A DNA stretch of 5,393 nt from assembly GCA_007124395.1 (NCBI GenBank), contig SLFF01000125.1, forward strand, positions 1-5,393. Direction: 5' to 3'. Position numbers and translations under genes: made by a program. Below are positions 1-4,255 of the stretch, piece after piece (position 1 is the stretch's first letter; the number at the start of each line of letters is the position of its first letter). The notes beneath the pieces were generated by a model. It ran no database searches. It was not told where the DNA came from and saw only the letters and a program-made list of their open reading frames with translations. This stretch comes from Thermomicrobiaceae bacterium. GTDB lineage: Bacteria > Chloroflexota > Chloroflexia > Thermomicrobiales > Thermomicrobiaceae.

Positions 1-158
1 AATCGAATGATCTCGTTGCGTCGTGTGCCAGTGGTCAGAGTCGTCAGGTGCCGGTGTCCGAGCTACGGCAGCAGAATCGGGTCAGCAAGGGTGTGCGGTT
101 GTTCGAGTTGACCGATGGGGATCGTCTGACGGTAGTCAGCATCGCGCCGGATTCTTGA
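1..158 (+). CDS. gyrA: DNA gyrase subunit A (C-terminal fragment, 5' end outside window)
   Basis: This is the end of a gene entering from the left; the reading frame starts at base 3 and stops with TGA at 156-158, leaving 52 visible residues. The tail contains VPVSELRQQNRVSKGVRLFE and then LTDGDRLTVVSIAPDS. This matches the last blade of the GyrA/ParC C-terminal beta-pinwheel, where an R-x-x-x-G-V-x-L-x-x-L-x-x-G-D-x-(V/L)-x-x-V pattern recurs. In the family this domain wraps DNA and gives gyrase its supercoiling activity; the catalytic tyrosine lies far upstream and is not seen here. ParC or a second gyrase-A paralogue cannot be excluded from so little sequence. The protein ends soon after the final strand, with no acidic tail. 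No start codon is visible, so simple ORF calling would miss it. The next gene lies on the opposite strand, so the two converge. Confidence 0.85.
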   Translation, partial: SNDLVASCASGQSRQVPVSELRQQNRVSKGVRLFELTDGDRLTVVSIAPDS

Positions 159-174
159 ACCAAGTTCCATTTTT
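149..174 (+). terminator. weak candidate terminator after gyrA
   Basis: Bases 149-168 can fold as GGA-tt-CTTG, loop AAC, CAAG-t-TCC. The fold overlaps the stop codon and is followed directly by a run of five T (170-174). The layout suits Rho-independent termination, but the stem is short, has an internal loop and is not GC-rich, so this is tentative. Confidence 0.3.
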
Positions 175-187
175 GCTGTCGGTAGCT

Positions 188-243
188 GGGCAGCTCCGTC
201 TGCCCCGGGTCCGATTGCTGTTCAGGGCCACACGGAGGTGGCC
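188..243. other. pair of hairpins with mutually complementary loops in the convergent spacer
   Basis: Hairpin 1 is GGGCAG (188-193), loop CTCCGT (194-199), CTGCCC (200-205). Hairpin 2 is GGCCAC (226-231), loop ACGGAG (232-237), GTGGCC (238-243). Both have perfect 6-bp stems and 6-base loops, and the two loops are exact reverse complements. RNA from either strand could therefore form a kissing-loop, or an alternative pairing. The pair sits between the gyrA stop and the stop of the minus-strand kinase gene. Neither hairpin is followed by a T-run, so they are not classical terminators. They could be 3'-end stabilisers of either mRNA. The structure is read directly from the bases; any function is inference. 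Confidence 0.5.
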
Positions 244-281
244 GACTACCCGCCGTCATCTCTAATTTGGCCTGGGCCTGG

Positions 282-1166
282 TCAGGAGAGGTGAGCCCGA
301 GCTCGCCAGTCGGCCGTTTTCTGCACGATGCGATCTCGGAGTCGCTGTGGGTTGGCGACAGGTAGCTGATCGAGGATCGGACCAAGATCCTCCAGCATCC
401 ATTGGCCAGCCCAGACCATGAATGGCGCGAGGTCTTCAACTGATCCAGCGTTTCGCTGATACCCCTGCATAAACGCCCTCGTGAACAATCCGAGCGTCAT
501 TCGACGGGCTCCGTGTTCAGCGATGAACAACGGCGCAGAGACCTGCAGAATGGTGAGTGCTCGAGCGATGTCTGCACGCGGGTCGCCAACGGAGCTGTTG
601 GTCCAGTCGAGAACCCCGACGATCCGTCCACCTTGAGCAACCAGATTAAACGGGTGGAAATCGAGGTGGAGTAACGATCCAGCACGGACTGAGAGCCGGG
701 TGAGACGTGCTACCAGCGCAGGGTCGTTGCGGGCGCCCCGGGCGATCCAGTTGTCGCTGCCCGGAATCACTGGATCCGGGATAGCATGAATCTTTGCCAG
801 ACAATTCCCGGCCTGTGCACCAAGCCGGCGAGCCAGGTGAGGCTTCTGGAGCAATACGTCGCCGACTGACTCCCCGGCCATCCACTCGATGGCCATCGTC
901 GGTCGCCGTCTATCGATCATGGCAGTGCTGATGATGGCTGGTGCTGGAACACCGGCGGAACGCACCAAATCCATCGACCGATGCTCGATTTCCATCACCG
1001 AGGTCTGTTCTTCCCGCAGTACACGGATCGCGAGCAACCGACCATCGTGCCTGACTTGCCAGACACTGGCGTCCGTTGCACGAGTTTCGGCCGAAACGAG
1101 TTCGGCCAACGGTAGTCCCAGCGCGCTCAATGCTGAATGGAGAAGATCATCGTTAGCTGATCCCAC
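282..1166 (-). CDS. APH-fold phosphotransferase (aminoglycoside phosphotransferase/choline kinase superfamily)
   Basis: The 294-residue product has the usual length for single-domain APH-family kinases and should be cytoplasmic. The catalytic loop HLDFHPFN lies at residues 167-174; its pattern H-x-D-x4-N gives Asp169 as catalytic base and Asn174 as a metal ligand. GVLDW at 184-188 supplies Asp187, the metal-binding equivalent of DFG. GDPRAD at 194-199 is the following conserved acidic segment. In the N-lobe the strand LLAIRVLR (44-51) has Arg48 where many kinases have the ATP-binding Lys, and Glu61 is a plausible partner. MAIEWMAGES at 91-100 is the hinge. The family transfers phosphate from ATP to hydroxyls of small molecules (aminoglycosides, choline, homoserine, fructosamines); the substrate here cannot be read, and drug resistance should not be assumed. 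The start is GTG, preceded by GGAGGGG about 8 bases upstream. An in-frame ATG start is absent nearby. The gene lies 19 bases after the phosphatase stop, with its RBS in that gap, so the two are probably co-transcribed and possibly translationally coupled. Confidence 0.88.
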   Translation of the reverse strand: MGSANDDLLHSALSALGLPLAELVSAETRATDASVWQVRHDGRLLAIRVLREEQTSVMEIEHRSMDLVRSAGVPAPAIISTAMIDRRRPTMAIEWMAGESVGDVLLQKPHLARRLGAQAGNCLAKIHAIPDPVIPGSDNWIARGARNDPALVARLTRLSVRAGSLLHLDFHPFNLVAQGGRIVGVLDWTNSSVGDPRADIARALTILQVSAPLFIAEHGARRMTLGLFTRAFMQGYQRNAGSVEDLAPFMVWAGQWMLEDLGPILDQLPVANPQRLRDRIVQKTADWRARAHLS

Positions 1167-1185
1167 TGGATGATCCCCTCCGGTG

Positions 1186-1968
1186 TCAGATCGAGCGGGG
1201 CTGCGTCAGCACCTGCCGCAGGTGATTCATCGTCGAGACATCGACACCGATGGCCTGCATGTAGCCACAGGCGCTGCCGTACTCCTGGTCGATGTGTGCC
1301 AGCGCATCCCGCATGAAATCTGCCGGCGAGATCAGAAAGTTGCGCCGATAGAAATCCCAGTCGTTTCCGCGCGCCAGAATGTGTGCCTGCTGAAAGTTGA
1401 TGAACTCTTCGGTCTCCATGCTTTTCTGGCTGAGTGCGTAGTCGTAGACGATAGTGTCGTCCGGAACGCCGGCCACACGGAGCAGCAGGGCGATGATTAT
1501 TCCTGTACGATCTTTCCCGGCTGTGCAGCGCACCAGTGCCGGAAAGGCGTTCGGTTCGGCCAGAATGCCGATCGTCTCCGCGACTTCACTCTGTGCGGTA
1601 TCGATCATTGCCCGATAGATATCCGGTAGCAGGTAATTGTTGGCTTTGCGAGCTGCCTCGATATCGTCGGTTAGCAGCGAGACGTTGTGATAACTTGCGG
1701 TACCCGTCTCGGAGATGAGTGGGGGCTGGGGGTCATTGTGTATCTCGCTTGGCCGTCGAAGATCGACGATGGTGCGCAGCCCGATCCTTTGCAGCGGATC
1801 CGACTGGTCCGGGTTCAGCCCGTTCATCGTGCCACTGCGTAGCAGGGTCCCCCAGCGGGTCAGGGACCCGTTGCCCGCGGGGTAGCCGCCGGTATCGCGG
1901 AGATTGGTGACGCCTGGCAAATTGATGACACGGCTCTCGTTGACGCTTCGTGTTGACTGCAGATCCAA
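1186..1968 (-). CDS. tyrosine-protein phosphatase, PtpB/LipA-like (Y_phosphatase3 type)
   Basis: This is a cysteine-dependent phosphatase of about 260 residues, close to the family norm, with no signal peptide or membrane segment. Numbering from the TTG at 1968, NLRDTGG (22-28) is the N-terminal family signature. DLRRPSE (69-75) is a conserved strand and turn. The P-loop RCTAGKDRTG (147-156) carries nucleophile Cys148 and phosphate-binding Arg154. The C-x-x-G-K-D-R-T-G form is that of bacterial atypical tyrosine/lipid phosphatases such as mycobacterial PtpB and Listeria LipA, which act on phosphotyrosine and phosphoinositides. Unusually, the residue before the nucleophile is Arg147 and not His. 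Two TTG codons compete as start. The one at 1974 is only 2 bases from GGGAGG, whereas the one at 1968 is 7 bases from it and is preferred; the longer form adds two residues. This is the first gene of a two-gene operon with the kinase. The physiological substrate is unknown. Confidence 0.9.
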   Translation of the reverse strand: MDLQSTRSVNESRVINLPGVTNLRDTGGYPAGNGSLTRWGTLLRSGTMNGLNPDQSDPLQRIGLRTIVDLRRPSEIHNDPQPPLISETGTASYHNVSLLTDDIEAARKANNYLLPDIYRAMIDTAQSEVAETIGILAEPNAFPALVRCTAGKDRTGIIIALLLRVAGVPDDTIVYDYALSQKSMETEEFINFQQAHILARGNDWDFYRRNFLISPADFMRDALAHIDQEYGSACGYMQAIGVDVSTMNHLRQVLTQPRSI

Positions 1969-1974
1969 ATTCAA

Positions 1975-2076
1975 TGCCTCCCTTGATAAACACGCTCTGG
2001 AATGAATCTCTGCGTTGCACTTGATATGTCAGTATACGGAACTGAGACGAATCGAATGTTGCTACGCTGTTAGGTC
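1975..2076 (-). promoter_or_regulatory. divergent promoter region; candidate -10 for the phosphatase-kinase operon
   Basis: This spacer separates the divergent phosphatase and ZIP genes and is richer in A+T than its surroundings. On the minus strand, TATACT (2036 down to 2031) matches 5 of 6 positions of a sigma70 -10 box and would start a transcript near 2024, with a leader of about 50 bases. No good -35 box stands at the right distance. A second minus-strand option is CTGACA (2032 down to 2027) used as a -35, with only a poor -10 (GATTCA) 18 bases on. No convincing plus-strand promoter for the ZIP gene was found, although one must lie here or be atypical. Confidence 0.3.
1977..1983 (-). promoter_or_regulatory. 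ribosome binding site deciding the TTG start of the phosphatase
   Basis: On the minus strand the sequence reads AGGGAGG-CA-TTG-AA-T-TTG. The GGAGG core is 2 bases from the TTG at 1974 and 7 bases from the TTG at 1968. Normal spacing favours 1968. Confidence 0.6.
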
Positions 2077-2140
2077 ATGCGAAAAGCCGTAAGATGGGGC
2101 CACGACGCCAGTTCGACGCGCGAGGGGATGACGCACAACG

Positions 2141-2953
2141 GTGACTGACTGGTTTCTGGAACTCGGTCCTGTCTGGCAAGCGGTTCTGGCAGGAGCCTTT
2201 ACCTGGGTAACGACGATCATCGCGGCGGCATCGGTATTTCTGACCCGGTCGATCTCGCGAACCTTGCTGGATATGATGCTCGGCTTCGCCGCCGGGGTGA
2301 TGATCGCGGTGGCGGTGTTCTCGTTGCTGGTTCCGGCAATCGAACTCTCCGACGATTCCGGGTTCCCTGCCTGGGTGGTTGCTGCCGGTGGCGTGTTGAT
2401 CGGGGCCGGATTCCTCCGGGTGATCGACGGGGTACTGCCTCACCTGGCACCGAGCAGACCACCGGAAGAAGCTGAGGGGCCGGCGACTACCTGGCGCAGG
2501 GCCACGCTTCTGGTCTCGGCAATTACGATTCACAACATCCCCGAAGGCCTGGCAATCGGGATCGCCTTTGGCGCTGCTGCGGCTCACGGAGCTGAGGGGG
2601 CATTAGCGGCGGCTGTGGTGCTGACGATCGGTATCAGCCTGCAGAATATGCCTGAAGCACTTGCGGTAGCCATGCCGCTGCGACGCGATGGGTTCTCCAG
2701 ACTGAAATCGTTCTGGTATGGACAGTTGCCGGCATCGGTCGAGCCACCGGCCGCGCTGATCGGGGCCGCGGCGGTCGTGTTCATCGAGCCGATCCTGCCG
2801 TTTGCCCTGGCCTTCGCCGCCGGAGCGATGCTTTACGTGGTTATCGAGGAACTCATCCCGGAATCACAGCGAGCTGGGGATACCGACCGGGTGACGCTGG
2901 CGACGATTGTCGGGTTCGTCGTCATGATGTCGCTCGATGTTGCGCTCGGGTAG
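2141..2953 (+). CDS. ZIP family divalent metal transporter (GufA/BbZIP-like)
   Basis: The 270-residue inner-membrane protein has about eight hydrophobic helices, roughly at 11-33, 42-66, 76-96, 120-145, 151-178, 196-216, 219-238 and 252-270. ZIP proteins move Zn2+, Fe2+, Mn2+ or similar ions into the cytoplasm. Helix 4 carries HNIPEG (131-136) and helix 5 QNMPEA (168-173), which form the paired metal sites. His131, Glu135, Gln168 and Glu172 correspond to the first site of BbZIP, and Asn132 and Asn169 to the bridging second site. EELIPES at 236-242 is a further conserved GufA-type segment. The cytosolic loop between helices 3 and 4 (about 102-119) is short, Pro/Glu-rich and lacks the histidine cluster of many ZIPs. 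The start is GTG, since an in-frame TGA lies just upstream; GAGGGG lies a rather long 13 bases before it. The gene diverges from the phosphatase operon and is followed 105 bases later by the PLP-enzyme gene. Metal preference cannot be read. Confidence 0.93.
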   Translation: MTDWFLELGPVWQAVLAGAFTWVTTIIAAASVFLTRSISRTLLDMMLGFAAGVMIAVAVFSLLVPAIELSDDSGFPAWVVAAGGVLIGAGFLRVIDGVLPHLAPSRPPEEAEGPATTWRRATLLVSAITIHNIPEGLAIGIAFGAAAAHGAEGALAAAVVLTIGISLQNMPEALAVAMPLRRDGFSRLKSFWYGQLPASVEPPAALIGAAAVVFIEPILPFALAFAAGAMLYVVIEELIPESQRAGDTDRVTLATIVGFVVMMSLDVALG

Positions 2954-2962
2954 CTGGCTGAA

Positions 2963-2990
2963 TTGACGACCCCTGCTGGTCGGCTACAAT
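2963..2990 (+). promoter_or_regulatory. sigma70-type promoter of the PLP-enzyme gene
   Basis: TTGACG (2963-2968) and TACAAT (2985-2990) each match 5 of 6 consensus bases and are separated by 16 bases. Transcription would begin near 2997, giving a leader of about 60 bases. The promoter starts just after the ZIP stop codon, so the downstream gene can be expressed independently of the transporter. Confidence 0.75.
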
Positions 2991-3047
2991 CGTCGAGGCG
3001 AACTGAATGCGCAAACGATCGACACGTTTTGATAAGTCGATAGAGCG

Positions 3048-3053
3048 AAGGGA
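3048..3053 (+). promoter_or_regulatory. ribosome binding site of the PLP-enzyme gene
   Basis: AAGGGA lies 5 bases before the ATG at 3059. It supports this start over the internal ATG at 3089, which would remove ten residues and lacks an equally good site. Confidence 0.55.
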
Positions 3054-3058
3054 ACACC

Positions 3059-4168
3059 ATGTTCGGGGCAGATCTAATCGGACGGGCGATGTCGGAAGTC
3101 GACACTCCGGGGCTGGTCATCGATGCCGACGCGATGGAGAAGAACATCGCAGATATGGCGGAGTACATTTCTTCGGTTCCAGCGGGATTGCGCCCGCATG
3201 CAAAGACCCACAAGTCGCCGATCGTGGCGCTGAAACAGATCGAAGCAGGAGCAGTTGGCTCGACCTGCGCCAAACTGGGCGAGGCTGAAGCGCTCCAGCG
3301 AGGCGGTGTGCGAGATATTCTGATCGCAAACCAGATCGTGGGACATCGCAAGATCGCCCGACTGGTCGGGATGGCTCGTCATTGCGATATCGCTGTGGCG
3401 GTCGATACCGAGGAGAACGCTCGACAGATCTCTGAGGCTGCAATCGCGGCGGGATCGAGTGTCCGGGTGCTGGTTGAAGTGAACGTGGGCATGGATCGAT
3501 GCGGGGTCGAAGCCGGTGACGACGCAATCGCGCTCGTCAAGAAGGTCTCCGGTATGCCGGGACTCCGGTTCTTTGGTTTCCAGGCCTATGAGGGCCACCT
3601 GGTGATGTACGGAACGCGCAGTCAGCGTGAGGAAGCGGTCAAGAGCGCCTTCGCTCCATTGATCGAGACCCGCAAGCAGCTGGAATCATCAGGCATCGAG
3701 GTGCCAGTGATCAGTGGTGGCGGCACGGGAACGTTCGACATCACCTCGCAGATCGAGGGCGTCGATGAGGTCCAGGCCGGTTCCTATGTGTTCATGGACG
3801 CCAAGTACGGCACCGTCGATGGTCCGGATGCGCGATTTAGCCCGGCGATCTACCTCTGGGCGACCGTGGTAAGTCGACCGGTACCGGATCGGGCAGTGCT
3901 CGATATCGGCCTCAAGACGGCGACGCCAGAGATGGGCCTGCCGAAGTTCCTCGATATCAAGGGCACCGAGATCACAGGCCTCTCGGAAGAACATGCCAAG
4001 GTGACGCTGACCAGCGAGGATGCCCGGCAGCTCGCTGTTGGAGACAAGGTCCGCATTCAGCCGGGTCACGTCTGCACCACTGTCAACCTGCACGACAACT
4101 ACGTGGTGGCCCGCAACGGTGTGGTCGAGGCGGTCTGGGAAGTTGCCGGCCGGGGCCGATCCCAGTAG
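3059..4168 (+). CDS. fold-type III PLP enzyme, D-threonine aldolase/D-serine dehydratase-like (DSD1 family)
   Basis: The 369-residue cytoplasmic enzyme has the usual length for this family: an alanine-racemase-like N-terminal barrel followed by a C-terminal beta domain. TPGLVID (16-22) opens the barrel. RPHAKTHK (45-52) contains Lys49, the expected Schiff-base lysine for pyridoxal phosphate. VEVNVGMDRCG (139-149) is a conserved barrel strand. SGGGTGT (219-225) is the glycine-rich phosphate-binding loop, and VQAGSYVFMD (238-247) follows. In the C-terminal domain EEH (310-312) and GHVC (336-339) supply the usual metal-site residues His337 and Cys339, followed by HDNY at 345-348. Characterised relatives split beta-hydroxy-D-amino acids to glycine and an aldehyde (D-threonine aldolase), or dehydrate D-serine or D-threo-3-hydroxyaspartate; all need PLP and a divalent metal. 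The H-x-C pair resembles the dehydratases more than the H-x-D of some aldolases, so the exact reaction is open. The gene has its own promoter and ends at a strong terminator. Confidence 0.9.
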   Translation: MFGADLIGRAMSEVDTPGLVIDADAMEKNIADMAEYISSVPAGLRPHAKTHKSPIVALKQIEAGAVGSTCAKLGEAEALQRGGVRDILIANQIVGHRKIARLVGMARHCDIAVAVDTEENARQISEAAIAAGSSVRVLVEVNVGMDRCGVEAGDDAIALVKKVSGMPGLRFFGFQAYEGHLVMYGTRSQREEAVKSAFAPLIETRKQLESSGIEVPVISGGGTGTFDITSQIEGVDEVQAGSYVFMDAKYGTVDGPDARFSPAIYLWATVVSRPVPDRAVLDIGLKTATPEMGLPKFLDIKGTEITGLSEEHAKVTLTSEDARQLAVGDKVRIQPGHVCTTVNLHDNYVVARNGVVEAVWEVAGRGRSQ

Positions 4169-4196
4169 TCGATTCCCCCAGCACCAGCAACGAAGA

Positions 4197-4227
4197 AGCC
4201 CCTTCTCCGGTTTGCCGGGAAGGGGCT
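4197..4227. terminator. bidirectional terminator between convergent genes
   Basis: AGCCCCTTC-t-CCGG (4197-4210), loop TTTG, then CCGG-GAAGGGGCT (4215-4227) form a 13-bp, GC-rich stem with one bulged T. The hairpin begins 29 bases after the PLP-enzyme stop and ends 29 bases short of the hemA stop codon at 4256. Downstream on the minus strand it runs into the pyrimidine-rich TCTTCGTTG, and on the plus strand into CTCTCTGG. It therefore lacks a perfect T-run on either side but is well placed to stop both transcripts. Confidence 0.8.
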
Positions 4228-4255
4228 CTCTGGTGACTGTTGCGCGTTGTTTCCA

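Noticed and set aside
282..1166. Aminoglycoside resistance gene
   Set aside because: The APH fold is shared by many metabolic kinases, the context is chromosomal beside a phosphatase with no mobile element, and no drug-specific residues are recognisable.
1183..1629. 148-codon plus-strand open frame opposite the phosphatase
   Set aside because: It lies wholly antisense to a well-supported phosphatase gene, shows no recognisable protein features and has the low-complexity look of a reverse frame.
2077..2140. Metal-sensing riboswitch upstream of the ZIP gene
   Set aside because: Compared with the yybP-ykoY and GEMM patterns I know, the conserved core bases are not present, and no stable multi-helix fold is evident by eye.
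2075..2587. 170-codon minus-strand open frame opposite the ZIP gene
   Set aside because: It is antisense to a clear eight-helix transporter and runs through the divergent promoter; its Arg/Pro/Gln-rich composition is typical of a shadow.
3074..3598. 174-codon minus-strand open frame opposite the PLP enzyme, with others at 2833-3351 and 3117-3527
   Set aside because: They are shadows of the PLP-enzyme and ZIP coding sequences in high-G+C DNA, rich in Arg, Ser and Pro and without family motifs.
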